A stretch of DNA of 64,000 bases from Hippopus hippopus (lineage: Eukaryota > Mollusca > Bivalvia > Cardiida > Cardiidae), in NCBI GenBank assembly GCA_946811185.2, contig OX328101.1:26582122-26646121 (forward strand), in the 5' to 3' direction. The translations under genes were made by a program, and so were the position numbers. Below, piece by piece: positions 9,901-20,352 of this stretch. How positions within the stretch are numbered: the stretch's first letter is position 1; every line of letters begins with the position of its first letter. The notes beneath the pieces are model-generated. The model made no database searches. It was not told the origin of the DNA and saw nothing but the letters and a program-made list of their open reading frames with translations.

Positions 9901-12900
9901 AAAAAAAGGAACAAAACAAAACAAAAAAAAAAAAAAAAAAAAAACAGGTTGGAAAAGGAGAAAATCTGGTCACCAGCACTTTCTCCTTTTCCAACAATGT
10001 TTTCAGGAGCCACATACCTCAGAGTCGTTTAAACACGGAATTGATGGAAAAGCTTTTATAACGGTATAGAATATGTCTGAAATATTGCATGGGTCTAAAT
10101 TCTATACATATCAGATACAATTATGGACTAACTGCTACATATAGAAAAACAAGAAATATCTTTAATTAAGGTAGACGGTGTAAGAGGTACTAGCAAAGTG
10201 CTATTTTTAACCCCTTCAAACTTTTTTCCTGCAGGAGCCAATCATCTGTGTCTTATTGACATACATTCTCGTTCCACGGAAAACTTGTATTTGGAAACTA
10301 TCCCAGAATTAAATATGATTTCTTTTTCAACGTAACACATCTGCTAGGAAGCTTGGATGTTTGTTTCTAAGAAAAACGTACACTGTTTAGTTCAGAGAAC
10401 ACATTTACCACCTGAATATCCCACATGGCTACATGATACACACTCTGTCTCTAAACGGCGCATTCAATAATCTTCTTTTTAGCTTTTTTTTAAGTTTCCA
10501 AGTGGCCATAATCATGTTACAAACTGCACGTCGATAGAAGGTAAAAGAAAGAGTAAGCTCAAGTGTAACTATATTAGCGATAAATACGATCTGTATCTTT
10601 TGACTTTATCTATAAAGATTCATTGACAGCCATCTTGCTCATTTTGTATGCCAGTGGCCCAGTGATGAAATGTTCTTGCAGAAAGATGACTTCGGATTGT
10701 AAAAAGAACAGCGGAAGTAAATTCCGTGGACCACTAGAAGGCTACCCCGAGGCAACATGTCGAGCACATATACCATTTCAGAGATAGTAAAGAACCTGAT
10801 AAGCTGCTCTCGGAAAAAGTAACCAAGTACTCAATGCACATATGTCTCATTCTAAATCTCCATTTTTTCTTCTGAATTTCAAATTCACACGCAGATAGGA
10901 ACGTGCCCTATCGATGAACAAGTAGAAGCTCAAATAATGACCTTCAAGTATGACCTTAAAACTACTTATGTAAATAATCCAACGGCACTTCTACTCATAA
11001 AGTGGAAAAATTGTCGAATAATGTCTCATTTGACCTTCAAGCCTGACCCTGACATTGGAAACTGGACCTACTCGGAAAAGTACATATATTTCAAAGGTCA
11101 GTTCTCGCAAAGGAAAAACGATTGTGACAAATTATGTTGAAATACAGACAACGCCAGAAATGCAATTTTATCTTTGGTGAAAGAGCCCTTTTGGTCCTTG
11201 AGTTCCAGTCGATTCTCTTAAATACCTTTTTTTTTCAGGTGACGCAGCTTTTTTTTTTCATTCCTGCACTTTCGAACTGTTTGTTTAACATTTCGTACTT
11301 GTATACTTAAGCATTAAAAATCATGCACTCTTATCGTCTATTTATCCTGTTTGTGATGGGGTATTGATTGTAAAAGTGATTGATCTTTTTGTTATTTCTG
11401 ATCCTAATTCTTCCACATAATCGTCTTACAATATCCTTTATCGAAAAGATATAATTTTATCGTCGATTTCCAGGTATATTTTCATTTTTAATCGCAATCT
11501 TATGGTATACTGCTTTGACACATTCCTTTTGCATGAACAATTTTGTTTTTGAAATATTTCGAAGTTTACAAATTCATTATTGCCCCCATCCTCGGAACCC
11601 AGGTTTGAAGCATTACTTTATACTCCATGCATTACCCCTGGGAAAATTGACTACCAAATCGTCGTTTCTTATGAATATTCATATGGTCGGGAAGTACCCT
11701 AATAGCCAATCGAAAGATCGATAACATAATGATACTCTCTTGTAGAGATGATAATTTCATTTCTTCTGTAACTAAAAATAACCCTGGAAAAAACCCGAGG
11801 TTGTCAACAAATATGGCGGCCGTCGGCGTGCTTGTCTCCTGTGAGATATGCCATTCTGCAATACAGGGACGACACTATCGATCTTTGTGTACGATTTTAA
11901 CTGACAATCTTTCGGTGTTACGCCGAAAATCTCTTTTAAAGGCTTCTCGATTGTGGTGTTGATGGGCGCCGCCATATTTAAAGTATCGGTGAGCTTGATT
12001 TGCAACGAATGATGTGATTGGATATTGACAAGTAAATCAAAGCGATGAAAACACTGATGTGGCATTTGTCAAGGAAGCCATTTTGTGGAATTAATAATTT
12101 GAAAAAAAAAAAAAAATATATTATTCAAATATTGGCTTGAAAGTCAACCTACTAAGCAAATTGAAACCTGTTCGGTTGAAGGGAGTACTCATGCGAAAAA
12201 TTGGATGATTTGTGTATTGGTTGTCTCCCTTTGATCATTCAGGAGGAGTCAGCAGTAATGGTCCTTGACGATACGATGCATGATTGGTAGAGAGAGAAAC
12301 CATGTAAATCTATCGAATAGAATTAAGATTGTACCTGAAAACTATATTTTTGCGATATCTTCGGACGTCAAGATCTAATTCCCAACATTAAAATCATTTT
12401 TTTCGATCTGTAAATATTCATGCACAATCAACTGGAGTAGCGTGCTATCATGGGACGAACAAGCCCAGGGACGAACTGTTTTGGAACGAACAAGCATGGA
12501 ACCAAGCGGTCAGTAAACAAATATTGGGTATATCATTGCGCCAATAGAAGGCTAAGAGAGGGTGAAGCTATTTTCAGTCAAAAAGAAGTATTTCCACGAT
12601 CCATGGCCTAATCCAGAAAAATTGAGTTTAATTGGGTTTATTTCCTTCGGTTTTGCACAAAATACGATACATGGTCTTCAAAATTCAGTATTGAACTCAT
12701 AGTGGCATTGTCTTCGACAAATACCACAAAAATAGAAATGTGATAAAAATAGTTTAAATTTTCTAAAAGAAAAACTGAGATCACCAATCAAAATGCTTCA
12801 TGAATAATTTATGAGAACGAGGAAACGCCAGCGAAATAAACCAGGGGCGATTACAGAATGAATCAAAACTGGGTCACCGAGGATGTATTGCCCCTCGCAA

Positions 12901-13844
12901 AAGGGAAAACACCTATCAATATACAAAGTACAAGTTAGAGTTGTGACTATGTACATGAAAACGGACAGAAAAACAAAGTAATACATATCTAATCTACCTT
13001 CAGACTTTGGTCGAATATCAGCCACAGGATCTGATGTAAAAATATTGTAGGAAGAAGGATAGATATAGTTATCCAAGTTGATTTTATGGTCATCTTCCTG
13101 GTAAATAGTTGTCATTCCATGGTCACTAGTTATAATTATATTCATAGAAGACATTATGTCATGTTGTTCTAACTTGTCGAATAGATACCCAATATCTGCA
13201 TCAAGTTCGTCTAACTTGTCATCAACCTCCACGGAAAAAGGGCCATATTTATGTCCTGTATGATCAGGCTCTCCTTTATAAAGAATACCTAAATTTATCG
13301 GTGAGGAGTTTGTAAACCAGGTAATCAGCATGTCGATTTCCTCCCGGAATGGCGTGTGTGCAGATTTATCTCGTTCAACGTAATGAGTAGGTGTTATTCC
13401 ATTGACCGGACCTGCACATCCCGGCCAGTACACAACACCTGAGCGATGGTCAGCGCCCCGAGCTTGATTAGTGACCCATATAGGTTCACCAGCCAGATCA
13501 AACCATCTTGGATTTCTCGATTCTTTCTTGTCGAACAGGTGATATGTTTTGTTCAGCATTGGATCAAACATGGTGTTGGCAACCATACCATGGCTTTCAG
13601 CGTACAATCCTGTCACTAGAGTATAATGATTTGGAAAGGTCTTTGTGATGAAGATGTTCTGAAGACCTTTCCTGGCTATAACACCGTTATTAATGACGCG
13701 TCTAATGTTGGGAAGCTTGACAGGCTTATGAATGTAATCCCATCTAAAGCCATCCAGCGATATTAAAAGTAATTTCGGAATAGCCAATACATTATCATCC
13801 AACATAAAAACAAGCAATCCAACGAACTTGTGCAATGCAACCAT
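6796..13844 (-). CDS. ENPP4/ENPP5-like ectonucleotide pyrophosphatase/phosphodiesterase, gene A (4 coding exons)
   Basis: Exons on the minus strand are 12998-13844, 9524-9694, 7804-8025 and 6796-6968. Joined, they give 1413 nt, about 470 codons, close to human ENPP4 and ENPP5. All three introns are phase 1 with GT/AG ends. The family is a two-zinc phosphodiesterase facing outside the cell that hydrolyses nucleotide or phosphodiester substrates. Visible: a hydrophobic N-terminus (residues about 6-22), zinc-binding Asp31 in LISLDGFRWD, nucleophile Thr69 in TKTFPNHYT, Asp194 and His198 in GEPDHTGHKYGP, Asp241-His242 in TSDHGM, His343 in GNHGYNN, a single C-terminal membrane helix (ILVITCACLVSGIVGVLACI) followed by a stop-transfer RRRRK, and an acidic tail. 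This predicts a type I anchored ectoenzyme. ENPP4 versus ENPP5 and the substrate cannot be settled from sequence reading. Gene B, about 27.5 kb away on the same strand, is a tandem paralogue. Confidence 0.9.
7460..7602. mobile_element. Family A MITE remnant in ENPP A intron 3
   Basis: GTCTGTAAATGCTTTGAATTT and TTGGTAAAGAGTT survive, with a weak core (AGGTTAGGTACCAGCATCTTCTC). It is strongly decayed. Confidence 0.45.
7804..8025 (-). CDS. ENPP gene A, exon 3
   Basis: 222 nt. The acceptor TTTACAG|AGGG precedes GNHGYNNSLPSMHPLF, with zinc ligand His343; NVDVYPLMCHIL and PAPNNGTLD follow. The donor ATCT|GTATGT is chosen because it is a good consensus and keeps phase 1; the frame otherwise runs to a stop at 7790. 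Confidence 0.82.
8627..8677. repeat. Longer relative of the micro-insertions (CAGGGATCGTAT...ACTCCCT)
   Basis: About 50 bp, starting CAGGGATCGTATGTGTG and ending ATATATACACTCCCT, with alternating TA/TG sequence like sites 1 and 2. I find no matching direct repeat at its edges, so insertion is not shown. Confidence 0.35.
8863..9085. repeat. Two-copy tandem duplication of about 110 bp
   Basis: GTCTACGGCCCCTAACT starts both units (8863 and 8976), and each ends CGATATTTACCGATGAGT. A few substitutions and a short indel separate them. It lies in ENPP A intron 2. Confidence 0.8.
9524..9694 (-). CDS. ENPP gene A, exon 2
   Basis: 171 nt between acceptor TTTCAG|AG and donor ATTA|GTAAGG. It encodes ELEGEIYKNLSNVPHL and RRIAPILAVADEHYW, the part of the fold before the last zinc-binding His. 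Its length equals that of the same exon in gene B. Confidence 0.88.
9787..10030. mobile_element. Family A MITE with expanded A tract
   Basis: CTCTTTACCAGAGGACGAAC at one end, then the arm, a long A-rich run (about 9889-9944), the core GGAAAAGGAGAAAATCTGG / CCAGCACTTTCTCCTTTTCC, and CAGAGTCGTTTAA. The lysine-rich open frames across it come from the A run. Confidence 0.65.
10031..12797. other. Most of ENPP A intron 1, no gene seen
   Basis: Mostly A+T-rich and unique-looking. A stretch near 11812-11985 has ATATGGCGGCC on the plus strand and ATATGGCGGCG on the minus strand facing each other, perhaps the arms of a short element or a cryptic promoter. A-rich run at 12103-12118. No coding exon is supported. 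Confidence 0.45.
12998..13844 (-). CDS. ENPP gene A, exon 1
   Basis: It carries the start codon, the signal segment and most of the catalytic domain (282 codons plus 1 nt). The donor is GAAG|GTAGAT at 12996-12997. The open frame beyond it (to 12798) reads a hydrophobic stretch unlike the family and is intron. The Met at 13844 is chosen because a hydrophobic leader follows directly. Confidence 0.9.
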
Positions 13845-14082
13845 ACTGATCCTCTGTATATTTTGTACATCTGAACTGTTTCAATCGGTTTCAAAATACT
13901 ATTTGTCCTGTAGATCTAATGCACATTCAATATTCACCAAAACAATTCGTTTTTTGTATACGAATATTCGTGATATTGCGCAATATTATTCAAAAGAAAC
14001 GCAACAGTGAACATTAGCGTCAGATATTTATGTACAGAGAGCAGAAGTGATATACAGCAACGAAAACACAACGTCACCTGTA

Positions 14083-14350
14083 TATGGCCTGCAAACACGC
14101 GAAAAGTGGCATTCGAACATTTGCGTAAAGTGTCGTCTCGGACCAGCCTGCGCAATCCGCGCAGGCTAATCCGAAACGACTTTCCGTTTTTATATAATTT
14201 TCTGTTTTGCGCAAGTCTGCTGTAGCACAGAATTTAATGTAGTTTTAAAGTGCCGCCTCGGATTAGCCTGCGCGGACTGCGCAGGCTGATCCGAGACGAC
14301 ACTTTAGGCAAATGACCGAATGCCCCTTTTCGCGTGTCGCAGGCCATATA
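14083..14350. mobile_element. ATGGCCTGC MITE (family E), left copy
   Basis: The ends ATGGCCTGC and GCAGGCCAT face each other. Inside each end is a palindrome, AGCCTGCGCAATCCGCGCAG and AGCCTGCGCGGACTGCGCAG, next to AAAGTGTCGTCTCGGA. TA-type target bases flank both ends. It is non-coding, about 268 bp, and lies upstream of ENPP gene A. Confidence 0.75.
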
Positions 14351-14940
14351 TCAACAAAGTCTAAATCTGTAATTGAGCAGCGCCGCGAGAAAAAGGGGGT
14401 TCAACAATACTTCGTAATGCATTTTACCAAGTATATCGTCGCATTTTATGGACCCATTGTGTCTAAAATCAGGCTGAATCAAGAGGAAGAATCGTCACTT
14501 GACATGTAGAAAATTAACCAATAATAAAAAAAGAAAAAAAAAAAAAAAAAAAAAAAAAAATTCGACCAAGATCGTTACTTTTGGCTAATGCCTTATAAAC
14601 CAACTTTTCGCAGAACATAACTCACATACAATATTACATGATACGTATATCTTTCGGATTGTCTTTGTAAAATTTTTCTGTAAAATATAACACTGCTTAG
14701 AAAATTCATTGAAGTTTTGTTTAACACGAGGTCTACCTTAAGTCTAATTGATTAAAGGGCAAATCCTAAAATATTTTGACCAGACTGTTTTTTTCCTTTA
14801 ATCAGCTGCAAATGATGTCAGTTAAACATGTGTCCGTCATTTTTCATAAATACCACCCTGTAACATGCCATAAACCACGGCCGAATTGTCATGCTGATAT
14901 ACGGCCCTAAAAATGGTACATGGCTTACTTCCCCTGATTC

Positions 14941-14968
14941 GCTTATCTCCCGTGCATGTGTGACGTCA
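14941..14968. promoter_or_regulatory. Subterminal motif plus CRE-like palindrome, left end of left copy
   Basis: GCTTATCTCCC (14941-14951) and TGACGTCA (14961-14968) lie about 100 bp before the THAP ATG. The same pair in the same order occurs, inverted, before the other ORF (18290-18336). A role as promoter or transposase-binding site is inference. Confidence 0.45.
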
Positions 14969-15068
14969 TTGTCGATTCACTCTGTATATACCGTCAGTAG
15001 ACATTAAGTAGGAACGCGGATGATTGTATGCAGATATCTGAGTACTAACTGAGAATTGAGCCGAAAAA

Positions 15069-15446
15069 ATGGTAAATTGTGCAGCCTATGGCTGCAACGT
15101 CGATACGGGAACTCATAGAAGTAGTATTTCCAAATTTCCGAAGGAATTAAAACGGAGGAAACTATGGATTCAATGTTTAAACCGGGGCCGGACAGTAGCG
15201 ACGGATTTTTTGCCATCGGTTCATTCGAAATTGTGTCTGAAATACTTCGATGACAGTCAGTTCTTAATAAGTCCAAAACTCGCAAAAGAAGTTGGTTATA
15301 GGAATTATAGCCTGCGGTTAAAACCTGACGCTGTGCCGACATTATTCGAAACTCCGAGTCGAAAGGAGATAGGCCTTAAACCGAAACTCCGAAAGACAGA
15401 CATTCCGCAACGGCAATTTCCAAAAAGAAAATCCAACATGAAGTAG
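15069..15446 (+). CDS. THAP-domain protein of the Kolobok-like element, left copy
   Basis: 125 codons from ATG to TAG. It has the start of a THAP zinc finger (MVNCAAYGCNVDTG, Cys4 and Cys9), the conserved LW at 32-33, Cys56, and the AVPTLF box (PDAVPTLF) near residue 88 that closes the THAP fold. The usual fourth zinc ligand in C-x2-H is Tyr59 here (LCLKYF) and not His. A basic tail follows. THAP domains bind DNA, in Kolobok and P-type transposases usually the element ends. The frame ends exactly where a splice donor (GTAGGT or GTAATT) could lie, so this may be one exon of a longer product, but no later exon is recognised. Confidence 0.75.
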   Translation: MVNCAAYGCNVDTGTHRSSISKFPKELKRRKLWIQCLNRGRTVATDFLPSVHSKLCLKYFDDSQFLISPKLAKEVGYRNYSLRLKPDAVPTLFETPSRKEIGLKPKLRKTDIPQRQFPKRKSNMK

Positions 15447-15529
15447 GTAATTTCTTTTTTCTTGAAATTGGAATACATGAATTGTTATTCGTACTAATTT
15501 ACCCTTTTCTACATTACCGCTTCATTCTG

Positions 15530-15780
15530 AACAAAGAGAAAATGCTGCCGTTTTCTCCCTTTTCCAAATGATTTCAACATTTAACAAAATTATAGATTCA
15601 TCCAAATTCATAACATAAATTTTGCAAATAACATAGTCGACATTGTTCAAATGATGTAAACTTTCAAGGGATAATAATCCTTCTTTGAACAGCAAACATC
15701 ATTTTCTTCCCACACTGTTTTTCAAACACTCTTTCTTTGGATATTGGAAACTAGATCTAGGGTTTGTATGGTAAAGGGTG
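15530..15780. mobile_element. Decayed family A-like MITE inside left copy
   Basis: AGAGAAAATGCTGCCGTTTTC resembles a shortened hairpin core and GGTAAAGGGTG its right end. The same stretch sits inverted in the right copy (about 22845-23095). Confidence 0.4.
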
Positions 15781-16260
15781 AAATCAGTATCTGGCTACCC
15801 CTAATCATGGTCATAAATGTAAATCCATCACCGACCAGTTGAAACAATACAGGAAATGGTTACATAACATTTGCATATCTCACCCCTTTACACTGTAATG
15901 TTTGTTGGTGACAGTAAACCCATGTGACAGCTTTTATCCCATACACTACTTCTCTTTGACATTTCACTCTTGAAAATGATTTGTCAACTTACATGCATTT
16001 TGAACAAATTTTGAATTATATCTATACAATTTTGATTTGTGGATAGTTCCTTTTCCTATCCATATTATGTCTTCTAGACAGCTACTGAGAAAAATGTTTT
16101 GAACATGTCAGTATGAAAATTTTGAAAATGCATATAATTTGACACAAGCCATTTTCTCTGATAATCAGACAAAAGTGAGAAAATTAAAATAACACATTTT
16201 TTTTTTTTTTAAATTAAGAAACAGAAAGTTTTTGACCAGGCTCACACACCAATTCTTTTA

Positions 16261-16490
16261 CCTTTTACCTCAAAATTCTGATCTTCAACCACCCTAATGG
16301 AGAAGGCTTTTGAGGACAGGGTGAAAAAAGGAATAAGTCCTGAGTCCCAGAGTTATCTTCTTTTCCTACAATATTTTCTACCCTCAAACCTATTGTCAAG
16401 GCCACATTTGATCTGTGATCTGCAAATACTTTCGGTGTGGAGTGGACAAGTCTAAAGTTTTGCCATCTGTGCAAGGGTTTAGCCTAACCC
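16261..16490. mobile_element. Decayed family A MITE inside left copy
   Basis: CCTTTTACC, then GAGAAGGCTTTTGAGG, TATCTTCTTTTCCTACAATA, and TCTGCAAATACTTTCGG. Mirrored at about 22143-22370 in the right copy. Confidence 0.55.
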
Positions 16491-16587
16491 TTACCCAAAT
16501 GATAAAAAATTAGAATATTTCAAATCCACAGCATTTAAATATGACCGATAAAATGTGATTGTTTATTGGAATTTAGTTTAACTTAGT

Positions 16588-16817
16588 TTAACCCTTTACC
16601 AAACAATCCTTTGTTTTAACGACCCTTGTGAAGAAAGAAAAACCTTTTGAAAACATTGTAGGTAAAGGAGAAAATGATGGTAACCAGTATTTTCTCCTTT
16701 TTCTACAATGTTTTCTACCCCATCAAAGACAAGTCCAAACAAGTGAGTAAAATTTAATTTGTTGACTCCAAATGCTTTCAATTCGGTTGAGTCAATAAAT
16801 TTGATGTTTGGTAACAA
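16588..16817. mobile_element. Family A MITE inside left copy
   Basis: It starts TTAACCCTTTACCAAACAAT and has a full hairpin core (GAGAAAATGATGGTAACCAG). Mirrored at 21805-22037. Confidence 0.8.
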
Positions 16818-16934
16818 TTTAAACTTGTATTTTACACCTCTTGAGAAACAAGTTCATACAACTCGTACTAATCTCTTCCGATACTGCTTCCTGGGAACCA
16901 AAACAAAACTCGTGCCCAATGTGTGGGATTTATA

Positions 16935-17168
16935 TTTAACCCTTTACCAATCAATCCCTAGTTTTTAAGACCCTGAGACAGAAGCCTTTTAAAAACATTG
17001 TAGGAAAAGGAGATAATGCTGGTAGCCAGCATTTTCTCCTTTAACCACAATGTTTTCTACTCTGCTGGAAACAAATTTCAATTTTTGAAATATTTAACTT
17101 TATTTTGTCGTCTGCAAGTGATTTCAATTTGGACCTGTTTAATATTTTGTCGTTTGGTAAAGAGTTAA
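16935..17168. mobile_element. Family A MITE inside left copy
   Basis: TTAA at both edges (16935-16938, 17165-17168) and a full core. Mirrored at 21456-21688. Sequence directly after 17168 (to about 17400) looks like another, very decayed member. Confidence 0.8.
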
Positions 17169-18159
17169 AAATAGAAAATATTGTGGATAAAGGACCAATT
17201 GATAGTTACCAGCTCTTTCTATGTTTTTACAATGAATCTGAAGTCGTCTATACTGCAATTTGACCGGAATGTCAGTATTAACCGCTCAGTCCCTCGTAGA
17301 CGGTTGACCAATTTGAGACTTACCCAAATTGAAACAATTTGCATAAGACAAACAACAACTGAACAAATTACAATTCAGAGTTTAAGACTTTCACAGAGAA
17401 GCTTTATATGGAACATACAATAGCTATACATGTATGATAAATTTTTGCATTGAATGGATCATGTGGACAAGGTAAACAGCAAAAAAGTATTTCACACAGG
17501 TAGATCCCCTCTCCCTCTCTCTGATGTTCATGTATTTCTGTATGGTAAGAAAAACAACTAAAATAATTTCAAAATAATTTTGAGAATTAAGTCTTAATAA
17601 TCTCGGAACATATTCTTTTATCGAATTTCAAGCTGGTTAACAGCATTTCAAAATATTCTCATTCTCATGAAAATCGTGATTTATTGTGTAACCCTTCACC
17701 AACGAGAGAATAAACTTGTACCCGTCAATGTTTACAGAATTCTTTACAAGGTACAAATATCAACAAGGACCCATCAACAAATAGTTAGAACTAACATGTC
17801 ACAATTATCAATCGTAAAAGTCAAGAAAAGGGTTATTTGACATGAAACTAAAGTGTCGGGGAAATGTCTTCAAAAGTGTCGGGGAACTGTCTTGTCGTGG
17901 AACTGTATTGAACAGTATTTTTTTTTTTTGTTGTTTAATTCCGCCCGTTAATCTACTGAAAATGCTTCACGTGAAACAAAGTTTATGCCATACACTTAAT
18001 TTTATCATGTATAGAATAATATTTCTGTAAGCGATGTTCGCTCCGTAATAGACGTATTTCAATAGCGCGCAATACTCAACACATTGAAAAGTCAGGCACA
18101 ACATCGTCATTTTCGTCATCAGTGGACGAAAAGTTACTTTTATCCTCATCACCAGAAAC

Positions 18160-18270
18160 TTAATAAGTTTCTTTAAAAATTGGCTCGTACATGTACGGCC
18201 TTACCGGCCCAGAATCGTCTATTTCTTCGTCTTCAATATCGCTCAGTTCATTATCGTAAACAACGTCCAT
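18160..18270 (-). CDS. Short acidic ORF with PYMYEP motif, left copy
   Basis: 36 codons plus a stop, starting MDVVYDNELSDIEDEEIDD and reaching RPYMYEP. A stop follows KETY, and in the same frame acidic codons (DEDKSNFSSTDDEND) continue after it, so a longer protein probably once existed. An acidic start followed by PYxxEP resembles the N-terminus of invertebrate proteins with a P2X7-like C-terminal (ballast) domain, some linked to Kolobok transposons; that is from memory and uncertain. A GTAAGG inside the frame could also be a splice donor. Confidence 0.4.
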   Translation of the reverse strand: MDVVYDNELSDIEDEEIDDSGPVRPYMYEPIFKETY

Positions 18271-18289
18271 ATTGAAACAAGCTCTCCTA

Positions 18290-18336
18290 TGACGTCACAA
18301 ATCAAGGGACGCAACAATAAGTAAGGGAGATAAGCG
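18290..18336. promoter_or_regulatory. CRE-like palindrome plus subterminal motif, right end of left copy
   Basis: TGACGTCA (18290-18297), about 20 bp before the acidic ORF start, and GGGAGATAAGC (18325-18335), the inverted counterpart of 14941-14968. Confidence 0.45.
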
Positions 18337-18488
18337 ATGCAATAAAATTTAATAAGCAGAAATATGAATTGAAAAAAAGTACTTTTACTATTTTTTTTTT
18401 TCTAATTACAACATTACCAAGTTACCATTTGATAAGTGTAGATTTGAAAATTAACCATATCTGAAACTTGTTGATTTGCCCTTTTTAA

Positions 18489-20137
18489 ATATTGGCCACA
18501 TGGCATACTATCGCCGTTAAACTATACCGCAAGCTAAAATCTTCACACGTGTTACAATACATGATAGCAGTTGATCGATATGGTGGCATATTTCTGCCGC
18601 GATATATTAGATAGCTATTGCGATAATTTATGAGAACTATCGTGATAAAGCAAAGTTTGCTGGAAATATTATTTAGATAATAAAAATTTTCCCGATAAAA
18701 ATATCGCGATAATTCTAATTGTTATCATGATTTTTTTTGCTTTCTTGCCCATAACTGACATTCACGGTATCTAAAATTAGATACGGTTTCGGAACATCTT
18801 CGTCTACAACCTTATGAATTCTCCTTTTCCCTGAATGGGTTTAAAGCTGTTCGTAGTCCTGAGGCATTTCGAGTCGTCTTTGTGATTTTACAGACTTCTG
18901 TTCATTTCGAGTCTTGTCAGATTTTACCAATTAAGCTACAATTGTTAATGATTCGAAATTTTAATTACTGTAAACTTGTGAAGTCAAAAACTACAGAGTT
19001 CATCTAAATGATGAACTTTTTATTTATAGATATCGAGAAACGGATAGAACTATTACGATAATTTTATCTCGAACGTAAGCTACGTGCACGATTGAGAAAA
19101 TTTGCGTTAAAATAATTTATCGCGATAGTTTTCTAAAATTATCACGATAGCTATCTCGTATCTCGTGACAGAAATATGCCACCATAGATCGATGATCAGT
19201 ATACATCTACATAACTGAAAAAGAGAGTTTCATGTTCGGCAAGTTTGATTACCTTTCAAAACATTCTTTCGATTCAAAAAGGAAAAGTGGGAGGTCTACG
19301 GTCCCGGAAGCCCAGTCGATAAGCCACATGAATTGTAAGAGAATAACTTTTTAGCCCAGTATGCCTATAAATCATCCTTAACAATGTATATCTATCGGAT
19401 TTTTTAATTTCATTTTTTTTAAATATTTCATCTTGACAGCCAATTGCCTGTTTTGTTCCTACTTCCTTGATATTTAGTAACGTTGAATTCGACTTTTCAG
19501 ATAAAACTAACTTGGTGGTATGTGCACAATCTGTATAGATAGATCTTTAAAATTCTATTACCATCTTAATTCAGTTAAGTTTCAGAAACCTAGTCAAATT
19601 ACTGTTAAAACTATAAACTGTCCCCCTACAATTTTTCAAACCTTACCTTTTTGACTAAGGGTGACCTTGACTTTACCATAACCCTAAAGTAAACGTATGT
19701 GCAAAATCTATGTGTACAAGGTCTCTTACAATGCAAATGTCCTAACCACAATTTAAAGGTTGTTGAAGACAGTTTTTGCAAAGTCTATTTTTTTGTACAA
19801 TTAGTTACTAAATGTAAAACAGTATGTTAATGAAATTATGAGCCTATACATTCAGTGGGCCATAACTGTCACAAACACTGATACATGCATTTTCTTCATT
19901 TTCAATTAGTCTCAACTCCTTGACGATAAAAATAATCTGTGCAAGTTTCAAAAGAATTGCATAAAAAAAGAAACTTTATCATGTAAGCACGAAATGTAAA
20001 TCTTCAAATTTAATTGGCTACTTTTTACTTTTCAGCTGTCGGGTTTTCTGAAAAAACAATAGGGTTCGAGGTTAAAACGATATTAAGAAACTGCGCAAGT
20101 TTCATGAAAATCCGGCTTCAACAGCAAGCTGTATTAC
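18489..20137. other. Spacer between the inverted Kolobok-like copies
   Basis: It is not mirrored, apart from the MITE at 18582-19184. Its last part (about 19880-20110, e.g. TGCAAGTTTCAAAAGAA) resembles 24560-24690, an older dispersed repeat that the right copy appears to have split at a TTAA. Confidence 0.55.
18582..19184. mobile_element. TA-flanked MITE with TGGTGGCATATTTCTG ends
   Basis: TGGTGGCATATTTCTG (18581-18596) and CAGAAATATGCCACCA (19169-19184) are perfect 16-bp inverted repeats, with TA at both outer edges and GATCGA beyond. Internal runs such as GCTATTGCGATAATTTATGA pair with the right side. About 600 bp, non-coding, mariner-type target. Confidence 0.75.
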
Positions 20138-20352
20138 TTAAAGGGCAAATCAACAAGTTTCAGATATGGTTAATTTTCAAATCTACACTTATCAAATTGT
20201 AACCTGGTAATGTTGTAATTAGAAAAAAAAATTAGTAAAAGTACTTTTTTTCAATTCATATTTCTGCTTATTAATTTTTATTGCATCGCTTATCTCCCTT
20301 ACTTATTGTTGCGTCCCTTGATTTGTGACGTCATAGGAGAGCTTGTTTCAAT

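Larger units (their letters stand above)
14756..18484 (+). mobile_element. Kolobok-like TTAA transposon, left copy
   Basis: TTAA (14752-14755) is followed by AGGGCAAATCC. At the other end GATTTGCCCTTT runs into TTAA (18485-18488), so the ends are inverted repeats of at least 10 bp. A THAP ORF reads inward from the left end and a short acidic ORF inward from the right end. TTAA target plus a THAP domain is the known combination of the Kolobok superfamily. No catalytic transposase domain is visible. Between the ORFs lie several nested family A MITEs, all matched in the inverted copy at 20142-23866. Confidence 0.75.

Noticed and set aside
9738..10061. Lysine-rich or phenylalanine-rich open frames
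   Set aside because: Caused by a long A run in a family A MITE.
14756..18484. piggyBac or P-element identity
   Set aside because: piggyBac also uses TTAA but has no THAP domain; P elements have THAP but make 8-bp duplications. Only Kolobok combines TTAA and THAP, although no transposase core was seen to confirm it.
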